Shown: piece by piece, positions 6,346-13,769 of the stretch | Layout of the letters: each line of letters opens with the position of its first letter | Numbering within the stretch: the first letter of the stretch is position 1 | Origin: HGM04593 sp045634085 | GTDB taxonomy: Bacteria; Bacteroidota; Bacteroidia; Bacteroidales; Bacteroidaceae | Assembly (NCBI GenBank): GCA_045634085.1 | Contig: JAZQZM010000041.1 | Span: 1-20,157 of the forward strand | Direction of reading: 5' to 3' | DNA: 20,157 nucleotides | Program-made: the position numbers and the translations under genes | The notes under the pieces: model-generated | Databases searched by the model: none | Told to the model about the DNA's origin: nothing | Seen by the model: the letters and a program-made list of their open reading frames with translations, nothing else

Positions 6346-6871
6346 CGAAACAACCGATATGAATCTTTTCCCACTGCAGTTTATCCTCATCGAAAGGAGT
6401 AGTCTGGCGCGCCTTGTGCCCTACTCCCACAATAGAGAGCACGGCATAGTGCCCTGGAATGCCAAGTATTGACCTTACGTTGTCCTCGGCTGAATTGCCG
6501 GCAGCATCGCTACGACGGCGTATCTGTACCCAGCAGCTTCCGAGACCAAGTTCCTCGGCCGCAAGCTGTATAATTATTGTTGCGATGGAACAATCCTCAA
6601 TCCACACATCGGTCTTAGTAGTGTCGGCAATGACAGCAATGGCCATTGCAGCACCTTCGAGCAGCCCGGCACCATGTTCCTTGCTCGCCGATAGAGCCTT
6701 GAGCACCTCCTTATCCTCGACAAGAACGAACTCCCAAGGGTTATAACGATGCCCCGACGGCGACATGAGTGCAGCCTTCATAAGTGCACACACATTATCC
6801 TCACTCACAGGTTCCCCGGTAAACACGCGGGTACTACGCCTGTTCTTCAACAGTTCCAAGAAATTCTCCAT
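6335..6871 (-). CDS. Nitroreductase family FMN-dependent oxidoreductase
   Basis: The 178-residue protein has the compact nitroreductase fold. The N-terminal RRSTRVF (11-17) is the FMN phosphate-binding motif, followed by SPSGHRYNPWEFVLV (37-51), which contacts the flavin. The central EDCSIATIIIQLAAEELGLGSCW segment, starting about residue 92, is the helix-strand typical of the family, and the KLQWEKIHIG tail is common in Bacteroidales members. It is cytosolic and should use NAD(P)H to reduce nitro compounds, quinones or another acceptor; the natural substrate cannot be told from sequence. It is the first gene of the operon running into the DUF2520 and KdsC-like genes and is preceded by a good promoter. 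Confidence 0.9.
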   Translation of the reverse strand: MENFLELLKNRRSTRVFTGEPVSEDNVCALMKAALMSPSGHRYNPWEFVLVEDKEVLKALSASKEHGAGLLEGAAMAIAVIADTTKTDVWIEDCSIATIIIQLAAEELGLGSCWVQIRRRSDAAGNSAEDNVRSILGIPGHYAVLSIVGVGHKARQTTPFDEDKLQWEKIHIGCFGGK

Positions 6872-6890
6872 AAACGAATCTTATATAACG

Positions 6891-6920
6891 CGAAGATATA
6901 AAATAAACATGAGATGTCAA
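6891..6920 (-). promoter_or_regulatory. Promoter of the nitroreductase operon
   Basis: On the minus strand TTG (6920-6918) is followed after 19 nt by TATCTTCG (6898-6891), which differs from TAnnTTTG at one position. It is about 20 nt upstream of the nitroreductase ATG, implying a very short leader. Confidence 0.6.
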
Positions 6921-6923
6921 AAA

Positions 6924-6936
6924 ATGCCGACGGCAT
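6924..6936. promoter_or_regulatory. Palindrome next to the nitroreductase promoter
   Basis: ATGCCG-A-CGGCAT is a perfect 6-bp inverted repeat around one base. It lies 3 bp upstream of the -33 element of the minus-strand promoter. The position suits an operator for a dimeric regulator. Equally it could be a chance GC-rich palindrome. Confidence 0.4.
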
Positions 6937-6998
6937 AAATGAGAAAAAAGCAGCACCGGCAGGAACATTCATAAGCGAGTATCCGTTTAGAAATATAA

Positions 6999-7021
6999 AC
7001 CGGCGGCAGTGCCGTACCGGT
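6999..7021. promoter_or_regulatory. Nested palindrome just upstream of the malic enzyme start
   Basis: Outer arms ACCGG (6999-7003) and CCGGT (7017-7021) enclose CGGCA-G-TGCCG (7004-7014). The structure ends 19 nt before the malic enzyme ATG. It could fold as an mRNA hairpin in the leader or be an operator. Confidence 0.5.
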
Positions 7022-7040
7022 CAAAACAGATACAGGAGTC

Positions 7041-8396
7041 ATGGAAGAGGAGTTGAAGATGAAGGCGTTGAATTACCATGCCAATGAGAGAGCCGGAAAG
7101 ACGGAGGTAATGCCCACGAAACCTTTCGGCACAGTAGAGGACCTTTCACTTGCCTACACCCCAGGGGTGGCAGCGCCCGTGAAGGAGATAAACAAGGACC
7201 GTTGGAAAGCCTACCGCTACACCAACAAGGGCAACCTCGTGGCCGTAGTATCCAACGGCAGTGCGGTACTTGGAGCAGGCAATGTGGGTGCACTGGCATC
7301 AAAACCAGTAATGGAGGGCAAGGCCATGCTGTTCAAGATATTTGCCGACATTGACGCTTTCGACATTGAGATTAGCGATGAGGAGACCGACAGAATTGTT
7401 GCGACCATACAGGCAATAGCCCCTACATTCGGCGGCATCAACCTCGAGGACATAAAGGCGCCCGAATGCTTCAGCATTGAAGAAAGACTGCGCGGGTTGC
7501 TCGACATCCCGGTACTGCACGATGACCAGCACGGCGCAGCGACAGTAATCACGGCAGCACTCCTCAATGCCTGTACCATTGCCGGGAAGGAACTGTCAAA
7601 AATAAGGATTGTAATCTGCGGAGCTGGTGCGGCAGGCATATCAACAGCCCGCATGCTCATTCACATTGGTGTGCCCAAGGAGCACATCCTCATGGTCGAC
7701 AGCAAAGGCGTCATCAACAGCAACCGCAAGGAACTGGACAGCTACAAGGCCCAGTTTGCCGCCGACACGACAATCACCACCCTGTCGCAGGCCATGATAA
7801 ACGCCGACGCATTCATTGGTGTATCAAAAGGCAACCTGCTGCAGGAGCAGGACCTTGAAGTGATGGGCGAGAGGCCGATAATCTTCGCGCTTGCCAACCC
7901 CACCCCCGAGATTGACTACCACCGCGCATGCACCCTGCGCCCCGATGCCATAGTCGCCACCGGACGCACCGACCTGCCCAACCAGATAAACAACGCACTT
8001 GCGTTCCCCTACATATTCCGCGGAGCACTCGACACCCAATCGGTAACCATAAACGACGCTATGCTTGTTGCCGCCGCAAAATCCATTGCAGCCATAGCGC
8101 ACGAGCCCGTACCCAAAGAGATTGAGCAGCGCTACAGCAAAGAACTGAAGTTCGGCAAGGAGTACATACTCCCCAAACTCGGCGACCCACGCCTGCTTGC
8201 CTGTGTCACCGAGGCCGTAGCACTCGCAGCAATGGAAAGCGGCATAGCAAGACGCAGCATAGCGTCGTTCAAAGAGTACCGCAAGGAACTGGAGTCGAGA
8301 GTAGATAACGTACAGTTCTTCGGCAGCGAGCTGATGCGCCACCGCAGCAGGACAAGAAACCATCCGGGACGCGAAAACCGGCTTGAAAAAATATAA
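7041..8396 (+). CDS. NAD(P)-dependent malic enzyme, single-domain form
   Basis: Oxidatively decarboxylates malate to pyruvate and CO2 in the cytosol, yielding NAD(P)H. The 451-residue protein carries AYTPGVA (38-44; Tyr39 is the likely catalytic acid), KPVMEGKA (88-95; Lys94), EDIKAPE (136-142; metal-binding Glu136 and Asp137), LHDDQHG (159-165), the nucleotide loop GAGAAG (194-199), ANPTPEI near 282 and TGRTDLPNQINN near 303. The start aligns in length with the N-terminus of E. coli MaeB (MEEELK- against MDDQLK-), supporting the ATG at 7041, although the AGGAG at 7034-7038 is only 2 nt away. Related MaeB enzymes of about 760 residues carry a C-terminal phosphotransacetylase-like domain; that domain is absent here and replaced by about 30 basic residues. 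An acidic small protein follows directly. Confidence 0.93.
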   Translation: MEEELKMKALNYHANERAGKTEVMPTKPFGTVEDLSLAYTPGVAAPVKEINKDRWKAYRYTNKGNLVAVVSNGSAVLGAGNVGALASKPVMEGKAMLFKIFADIDAFDIEISDEETDRIVATIQAIAPTFGGINLEDIKAPECFSIEERLRGLLDIPVLHDDQHGAATVITAALLNACTIAGKELSKIRIVICGAGAAGISTARMLIHIGVPKEHILMVDSKGVINSNRKELDSYKAQFAADTTITTLSQAMINADAFIGVSKGNLLQEQDLEVMGERPIIFALANPTPEIDYHRACTLRPDAIVATGRTDLPNQINNALAFPYIFRGALDTQSVTINDAMLVAAAKSIAAIAHEPVPKEIEQRYSKELKFGKEYILPKLGDPRLLACVTEAVALAAMESGIARRSIASFKEYRKELESRVDNVQFFGSELMRHRSRTRNHPGRENRLEKI

Positions 8397-8400
8397 CACC

Positions 8401-8748
8401 ATGATTATGAAAGAATTTATAGAGAACATTAGCACGCTTGGACGTGACGAAGCCGAGGCACTATGCCCGGCCGAGAGACTATTGCAACTTGGAATTGACC
8501 CGTTCCCGTTCTTTCGCAAGAAGAGAAAGAGCATGAATATAGACGAGGAAGAGTACAACGACGACTTCGACGACGAGCCCGAAAGCATTGACGAGGAGCC
8601 CAAAGATGAAGATGATGACAACGACATGATAAGCTACATCCACGACGATGACGAGGCCGAGAAGTACAACCTCAACGAGTTGAAGGACTTCCCTCTACTG
8701 CGTGCCGTGCTGAAGTATAACAATAACAGGAGAATATACTACGCATAG
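8401..8748 (+). CDS. Small acidic protein of unknown function
   Basis: I do not recognise this protein. From the ATG at 8401 it has 115 residues; the frame is open further upstream to a TTG at 8383, overlapping the malic enzyme. It starts with a short amphipathic region (EFIENISTLGRDEAEAL) and a basic KKRKS patch near residue 45, then becomes a very Asp/Glu-rich stretch of about 50 residues (IDEEEYNDDFDDEPES and similar), ending in a folded-looking LNELKDFPLLRAVLKYNNNRR tail. No signal peptide or membrane segment is visible. It begins 4 nt after the malic enzyme stop, so it is probably co-transcribed and translationally coupled. Codon choice matches its neighbours, which favours a real gene. 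The acidic middle is likely disordered. Confidence 0.7.
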   Translation: MIMKEFIENISTLGRDEAEALCPAERLLQLGIDPFPFFRKKRKSMNIDEEEYNDDFDDEPESIDEEPKDEDDDNDMISYIHDDDEAEKYNLNELKDFPLLRAVLKYNNNRRIYYA

Positions 8749-8807
8749 ACCCTTGGCGGGCATCAGGAACGTTTTTTGCTGCACTTGATGCAATTTAGGC
8801 TGCAAAC

Positions 8808-8839
8808 TTGTCCATTAGTCCATTTTTTCCTTATTTTTG
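8808..8839 (+). promoter_or_regulatory. Promoter of the sialic acid operon
   Basis: TTG (8808-8810) is followed after 21 nt by TATTTTTG (8832-8839), an exact TAnnTTTG. The start codon of the lyase gene is 37 nt further on. No operator is obvious in the region. Confidence 0.75.
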
Positions 8840-8876
8840 TGGTTAGAAGTTTAATATACGATTATAACTACACATT

Positions 8877-9794
8877 ATGGAAAAGATTATCGGACTTATC
8901 GATGCCCCTTTCACTCCATTCTATGAGAACGGGGAAGTAAACTACGAGCCAATCCCGGCATATGCCCAGATGCTTGCCAAGAACGGCATGAAGGGCGTTT
9001 TCATCAACGGTTCATCGGGCGAGGGTTACATGCTTACCGAGGAGGAACGCATCAAGCTAACCGAGGCATGGGTAGCAGCAGCACCCGAGGGTTTCAAAAT
9101 TATTGTCCACGTGGGCAGCACCTGCGTGAAGTCGAGCCGCCGCATGGCCGAGCATGCACAGAAGATGGGCGTGTTCGGCATTGGTGCTATGGCACCTCCG
9201 TTCCCCAAGGTGGGCCGCGTCGAAGAACTCGTGAAATACTGCGAGGAGATTGCATCGGCCGCACCCGAACTACCATTCTACTTCTACCACATCCCCGCAT
9301 TCAACGGAGCATTCCTTCCAATGGTGAAGTTCCTTGAGGCCGTTGACGGCCGTATCCCCAACTTCGCCGGTATCAAATATACATTCGAGAGCCTTTATGA
9401 GTACAACCAATGCCGCTTGTACAAGAACGGCAAGTTCGACATGCTGCACGGACAGGACGAGACAATCCTCCCATGCCTTGCCATGGGTGGCGCACAGGGC
9501 GGCATCGGCGGAACAACCAACTACAACGGCTGCAACCTTGCCGGCATCATCGACGCCTGGAACGCAGGCGACCTTGAGAAAGCACGCGAACTGCAGAACT
9601 TCTCTCAGGAGGTAATCAACGTCATATGCCACTACCGCGGCAACATCGTTGGCGGCAAGCGCATTATGAAACTCATAGGCCTTGACCTTGGCAAGAACCG
9701 CACCCCGTTCCACAACATGACCGACGAGGAGGAAGCTGCAATGCGCAAGGAACTTGAGGCAATCAACTTCTTCGAACGTTGCAATAAATTCTAA
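8877..9794 (+). CDS. nanA: N-acetylneuraminate lyase
   Basis: Class I aldolase of the DHDPS/NAL superfamily that splits N-acetylneuraminate into N-acetylmannosamine and pyruvate in the cytosol. The 305-residue length is typical. The carboxylate-binding loop reads GSSGE (45-49), a slight variant of the usual GSTGE. The active-site Tyr is Tyr137 in FYFYHIPAFNG, and the Schiff-base Lys is Lys167 in GIKYTF. GQDETILPCLAMGGAQGGIGGTTN around 192-215 is the NAL-type substrate loop that separates it from DHDPS. It is the first gene of an operon with an AGE epimerase and a mutarotase-symporter fusion, which supports sialic acid rather than dihydrodipicolinate chemistry. In Bacteroides the corresponding gene is often called nanL. 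Confidence 0.93.
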   Translation: MEKIIGLIDAPFTPFYENGEVNYEPIPAYAQMLAKNGMKGVFINGSSGEGYMLTEEERIKLTEAWVAAAPEGFKIIVHVGSTCVKSSRRMAEHAQKMGVFGIGAMAPPFPKVGRVEELVKYCEEIASAAPELPFYFYHIPAFNGAFLPMVKFLEAVDGRIPNFAGIKYTFESLYEYNQCRLYKNGKFDMLHGQDETILPCLAMGGAQGGIGGTTNYNGCNLAGIIDAWNAGDLEKARELQNFSQEVINVICHYRGNIVGGKRIMKLIGLDLGKNRTPFHNMTDEEEAAMRKELEAINFFERCNKF

Positions 9795-9797
9795 AAA

Positions 9798-9830
9798 GCC
9801 TCACCCTAACCCTCTCCCAAGGAGAGGGGA
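9798..9830. repeat. Intergenic palindromic repeat (CCTCACCCTAACCCTCTCCC type)
   Basis: CCCTCTCC (9810-9817) and GGAGAGGG (9821-9828) form a perfect 8-bp stem with a CAA loop, preceded by CCTCACCCTAA. This resembles a dispersed intergenic repeat seen in many bacterial genomes, whose accidental translation reads PHPNPLP (here it does so in the frame entering the epimerase gene). It sits in the 70-nt gap between the lyase and epimerase genes and would form a hairpin in the operon mRNA. Confidence 0.7.
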
Positions 9831-9864
9831 CTTTAATTCAATACAACAAATCAACCACAAAACT

Positions 9865-11046
9865 ATGAATTGGAAAGAATATCTCGAAGGTTGGTCGCAG
9901 AAATACCGCGACGACCTTGTAAATGACATAATGCCGTTCTGGCTGAAGAACGGACTTGACCGCGAGAATGGCGGCGTGTACACCTGCGTCAATCGCGACG
10001 GTTCACTTATCGACACGACAAAATCGGTATGGTTCCAGGGACGCTTTGCATTCGTATGCAGCTTTGCATACAATACCATTGAGCAGAACCCTGAATGGCT
10101 GGCTGCGGCAAAGAGCACAATTGACTTCATTGAGGCACACTGCTTCGACACCGACGGCCGAATGTACTTCGAGGTTATGGCCGACGGCACACCGTTGCGC
10201 AAGCGCCGCTACGTATTCTCGGAGAGTTTTGCAGCGATTGCCATGGCCGAGTATGCAAAGGCAAGCGGCGACATGACATATGCACAGAAGGCACTCAAAC
10301 TCTTCAAGGATATACGCCACTTTGTAGCCACACCTGGCTACATGGAGCCAAAATACCTTGACGCCATGCAGGCCAAGGGTCACTCGCTTGTAATGATTCT
10401 CATCAACACAGCATCACGCATACGCAACGTGATAAGCGACCCTGTACTCGACCAGCAGATTGACGAATCAATAGCATCACTCAAGGATTTCATGAAGCCC
10501 GAGTTCAAGGCACTGCTTGAGACAGTAGGCCCCAACGGCGAGTTCATCGACACAATCAACGGCCGCCTCATCAACCCAGGCCACTGCATCGAGACTGCAT
10601 GGTTCCTGCTCGAGGAGGCAAAGAACCGTGGCTGGGACAAGGAGATTACAGCACAGGCGCTGCAGATTCTTGACTGGTCATGGGAATGGGGCTGGGACAA
10701 GCAGTACGGCGGTATCATCAACTTCCGCGACTGCAAGAACCTCCCTCCGCAGGACTACTCGCAGGACATGAAGTTCTGGTGGCCGCAGACCGAGGCAATC
10801 ATCGCCACACTCTATGCCTACGAGGCTACAGGTGACGACAAGTACCTCATCTGGCACAAGCAGATAAGCGAATGGACATACGCACACTTCCCCGACGAGG
10901 AGTGCGGCGAGTGGTACGGTTACCTGCACCGTGACGGCACTGTGGCACAGCCTGCAAAGGGCAACATCTTCAAGGGCCCGTTCCACATTCCAAGAATGAT
11001 GATAAAGTCGTTCGAATTGTGCAACATTCTCACAAACGGGAAATAA
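9865..11046 (+). CDS. N-acylglucosamine 2-epimerase (AGE family)
   Basis: Interconverts N-acetylmannosamine and N-acetylglucosamine, the step after the lyase in the Bacteroides-type sialic acid pathway, which uses this enzyme rather than a ManNAc kinase. From the ATG at 9865 it has 393 residues, matching the family (about 390-400). Landmarks of the (alpha/alpha)6 barrel are QGRFAF with Arg60, NPGHCIETAW with His240 and Glu243, FWWPQTEAI (304-312), and KGPFHIPR with His374; these correspond to the catalytic His residues, Glu and Arg of known epimerases. The frame is open 37 codons further upstream, but that stretch is the overlapping palindromic repeat, so the 9754 start is rejected. It is followed 16 nt later by the transporter gene. 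Confidence 0.92.
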   Translation: MNWKEYLEGWSQKYRDDLVNDIMPFWLKNGLDRENGGVYTCVNRDGSLIDTTKSVWFQGRFAFVCSFAYNTIEQNPEWLAAAKSTIDFIEAHCFDTDGRMYFEVMADGTPLRKRRYVFSESFAAIAMAEYAKASGDMTYAQKALKLFKDIRHFVATPGYMEPKYLDAMQAKGHSLVMILINTASRIRNVISDPVLDQQIDESIASLKDFMKPEFKALLETVGPNGEFIDTINGRLINPGHCIETAWFLLEEAKNRGWDKEITAQALQILDWSWEWGWDKQYGGIINFRDCKNLPPQDYSQDMKFWWPQTEAIIATLYAYEATGDDKYLIWHKQISEWTYAHFPDEECGEWYGYLHRDGTVAQPAKGNIFKGPFHIPRMMIKSFELCNILTNGK

Positions 11047-11062
11047 CACACCCACACATTAC

Positions 11063-13636
11063 ATGAAAAGACTACTATTGATACCACTATTATTCTGCGC
11101 CATGTTGAGCATGGCGCAGAACCGTGTTACCGTATCGCCAGCCGCCCCCATGGAGAAGGCCGTATCGGGACACTATGCCGGCTGGACAAATGACGGACTG
11201 GCGACATATGGAGGATGCAACTTCCCCGACGTACCATGCGCCGACGGCGGAAAGAAAGTGTACTACCCACGCGCCTATGGCGCCAGCGTACATGTACCCG
11301 GCGGTGCAGTGTATCTTGGTGGACAGGACTCAGCATCTTCACTCGGCGAGTGCCTGTTCCTGGACGCCACTGACGGTACAACCACAACAATAACACCTTT
11401 GCCAAAAGCTTTGGACAACTTTGCTGCCACATACTACGACGGCATGATTTGGGTAGCCGGCGGACAGACTGACGGCGTGCCCAACAAGGATGTATATGCT
11501 TTGGAGTTCACAAGCGGAAATGTGAAAGGTGAAAACGGTAAGGTGGAAGCGTGGACTAAAGTTGCCACAATGCCCGACGAATGCCGTCTGCAGCCATGCG
11601 TTGCCGTGCAGAACACCGCCCGCGGATATGCACTATTCATATTCGGCGGATACCAGCCGAAAACAGAAACAAACGGAGAGATGAAAGGCGAACGCGGAAA
11701 AGCAGAGGCTACAGTACACACCGATGGCGTATATATCCCTATCGCCGACCTGAAGAAAGGCGACGCCACACCAGAACAATGGAAACGCACATCACCTGCG
11801 CTGGCATGGAAAGACAACGCCGTTGAAGGCGAAGGACGCGGCCAGCAGATGCAGGCAATTGTGGGCAGCACATGCGCCCCTGTGGGCTACAGCCATGTGC
11901 TCTTCTTTGGCGGTGTGGACTATGAGATATTCTCAAGTGCCATTGCAGGACAGCAGGACAGCATGTACCTGCGCCACGAGCCCGAGTGGTACAGGTTCCG
12001 CAAGGACGTGCTCACCTACCACACTATTACCGACTCATGGGGGCTGTTGCCAGGCGACAGCCTGCTGGCACGTGCCGGAGCATGCCTTACACCCCTACCC
12101 GACGGCAAAGGATGGAGCTACAGCGGCGGTGAACTGATGCCGGGCGTGCGCAGTGCCGACGTGACACACATTGAGGTGAGCAACAAGAAGAGTTTCGGCT
12201 GGCTCAACTGGACGGTACTTGCACTCTACCTCATAGGTATGCTGGGCATGGGAATCTACTTCATGCGCAAGGAGAACGGTGCCGACGACTTCTTCAAGGG
12301 CGGCGGACGCATTCCCTGGTGGGCTGCCGGCATAAGCATCTACGCTACCATGCTCTCGGCCATCACCTACATGACAATCCCTGCCAAGGCGTACACCACC
12401 GGCTGGGCCTACTACCCCATGCTGTGGATGATACTGCTTGTGAGCCTGCCGGTAATCAAGTACTACCTGCCCTATTTCCGCAAGCTCAACGTGACAAGCG
12501 CCTACGAGATACTTGAGCAGCGTTTCAACCTCTTCACCCGCATGCTGGCATCAACGCTGTTCAGCATATTCATGATTGTGCGTATGGCTATCGTTCTGTA
12601 CCTTCCATCATTGGCGCTTACTGCAGTAACAGGAATCGACATCTACCTGTGCATTGTACTCATGGGACTTGTAACCATCGTATATTGCACAATGGGCGGC
12701 GTGGAGGCTGTAATATGGGGCGATGTGGTACAAGGACTCATACTGGTGTTCGGAGCCATCTTTGCGGTAATCTACCTTGCTGTGGGCACCGAAGGCGGCA
12801 TAGCAGGCTGCATTGAGATAGCATTGGAGAACGACAAGCTGAGACTGTTCGACCTGAGCAGTTCATGGTCGCAGGCCGCATGGTGGGTAATAATACTCGG
12901 CGGTCTTGCCAACAACCTCATTTCATACACATCGGACCAGACTGTCATCCAGCGTTACCTCACCACCCCCGATGAGAAATCGGCCGGACGCGGAATCCTG
13001 GTAAACGGCGTGATGAGTGTGTTCGTGTCGGTAGCCTTTTATATGATAGGTACCGGACTCTACACATTCTATAACACCCACCCGGCGGAACTCGACATCA
13101 CCATGGGACAATCGGATGCAATATTCCCGTTCTTCATGATGAGCCAGATGCCGGCAGGCGTTGCCGGAGCACTCATTGCTGCAATCTTTGCCGCAACAAT
13201 GAGTACAATCTCGAGCAACATCAACAGCGTTGCGACAGCATTCTCCATTGACTTCTGGAAGCGCTTCCGCACCTCTACAACCGACTCGCAACTCGTTACC
13301 GTTGCCCGTTGGGCATCAGTAATAAGCGGTGTAATTGGCCTGTTGCTTGCACTGTTCATGGCAACATGGGAGATACAGTCATTCCTCGACTTCTTCAACG
13401 AGGCACTGGGTCTGCTCACAAGCGGTTTGGGCGGTCTCTTCTTCATTGCCGTGTTCATGAAGCGCGTAAAGGGTTATGCAGCACTTGTCGGTTTTGTGGC
13501 AGGCGAGGTGGTAGTATTCGCCATGAGTGAATTCACCGACGCCAACTTCCTGCTCTTCGGAGCCATAGGTATGGCGGTGAGCATCGCTGTAGCGTGGCTG
13601 CTGTCACTCGGTTCATACTTCAAGGGCAGCAAGTAA
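11063..13636 (+). CDS. Sialic acid mutarotase (kelch) fused to sodium/solute symporter
   Basis: The 857-residue protein has two halves. A signal peptide (about 1-19, cleaved near SMAQ) leads into a kelch-repeat beta-propeller (about 25-375; kelch Gly-Gly pairs in YLGGQD, VAGGQT, FIFGGYQ, FFGGVD and YSGGEL) of the cyclically permuted mutarotase type related to NanM/YjhT, which speeds alpha-to-beta conversion of Neu5Ac. About 12-13 membrane segments follow (380-850), typical of the SSS family: GGVEAVIWGDVVQ (545-557), YTSDQTVIQRYL (622-633), and ATMSTISSNINS (711-722), the last a likely Na+ site. SSS proteins with 13 helices have an external N-terminus, placing the propeller in the periplasm beside the entry side. 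It is the last gene of the operon. Two Gly/Lys/Glu-rich insertions (about 152-163 and 205-216) interrupt the propeller. Confidence 0.9.
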   Translation: MKRLLLIPLLFCAMLSMAQNRVTVSPAAPMEKAVSGHYAGWTNDGLATYGGCNFPDVPCADGGKKVYYPRAYGASVHVPGGAVYLGGQDSASSLGECLFLDATDGTTTTITPLPKALDNFAATYYDGMIWVAGGQTDGVPNKDVYALEFTSGNVKGENGKVEAWTKVATMPDECRLQPCVAVQNTARGYALFIFGGYQPKTETNGEMKGERGKAEATVHTDGVYIPIADLKKGDATPEQWKRTSPALAWKDNAVEGEGRGQQMQAIVGSTCAPVGYSHVLFFGGVDYEIFSSAIAGQQDSMYLRHEPEWYRFRKDVLTYHTITDSWGLLPGDSLLARAGACLTPLPDGKGWSYSGGELMPGVRSADVTHIEVSNKKSFGWLNWTVLALYLIGMLGMGIYFMRKENGADDFFKGGGRIPWWAAGISIYATMLSAITYMTIPAKAYTTGWAYYPMLWMILLVSLPVIKYYLPYFRKLNVTSAYEILEQRFNLFTRMLASTLFSIFMIVRMAIVLYLPSLALTAVTGIDIYLCIVLMGLVTIVYCTMGGVEAVIWGDVVQGLILVFGAIFAVIYLAVGTEGGIAGCIEIALENDKLRLFDLSSSWSQAAWWVIILGGLANNLISYTSDQTVIQRYLTTPDEKSAGRGILVNGVMSVFVSVAFYMIGTGLYTFYNTHPAELDITMGQSDAIFPFFMMSQMPAGVAGALIAAIFAATMSTISSNINSVATAFSIDFWKRFRTSTTDSQLVTVARWASVISGVIGLLLALFMATWEIQSFLDFFNEALGLLTSGLGGLFFIAVFMKRVKGYAALVGFVAGEVVVFAMSEFTDANFLLFGAIGMAVSIAVAWLLSLGSYFKGSK

Positions 13637-13660
13637 TTGACATACAACCATTATGACAAT

Positions 13661-13694
13661 AACACGCGAGACACTCACAGAGTCCTCGCGTGTT
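13661..13694 (+). terminator. Terminator of the sialic acid operon
   Basis: AACACGCGAG (13661-13670) and CTCGCGTGTT (13685-13694) form a perfect 10-bp stem with a 14-nt loop, followed by AAATTTTATTAAAT. It starts 25 nt after the symporter stop. Confidence 0.8.
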
Positions 13695-13721
13695 AAATTT
13701 TATTAAATAACATGGGTCTCA

Positions 13722-13752
13722 TTGAAATTTTTTCCTTTGGTTTCTATATTAT
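13722..13752 (+). promoter_or_regulatory. Promoter of the AAA+ ATPase gene
   Basis: TTG (13722-13724), a 20-nt spacer, then TATATTAT (13745-13752). The sequence GTTTCTATATTA is shared with the promoters at 15536-15566 and 16563-16593. The ATG at 13770 is 18 nt downstream, so the leader is very short. Confidence 0.7.
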
Positions 13753-13769
13753 GTAAAAAACGTAAAGAC

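Noticed and set aside
7824..8627. 267-codon minus-strand open frame over the malic enzyme and acidic genes
   Set aside because: It crosses two plus-strand genes, and its Ser-rich start is simply the complement of the Asp/Glu-coding stretch.
9754..9864. 37-residue N-terminal extension of the epimerase
   Set aside because: It translates the end of the lyase gene in another frame and the palindromic repeat (PHPNPLP); family length and start fit the ATG at 9865.
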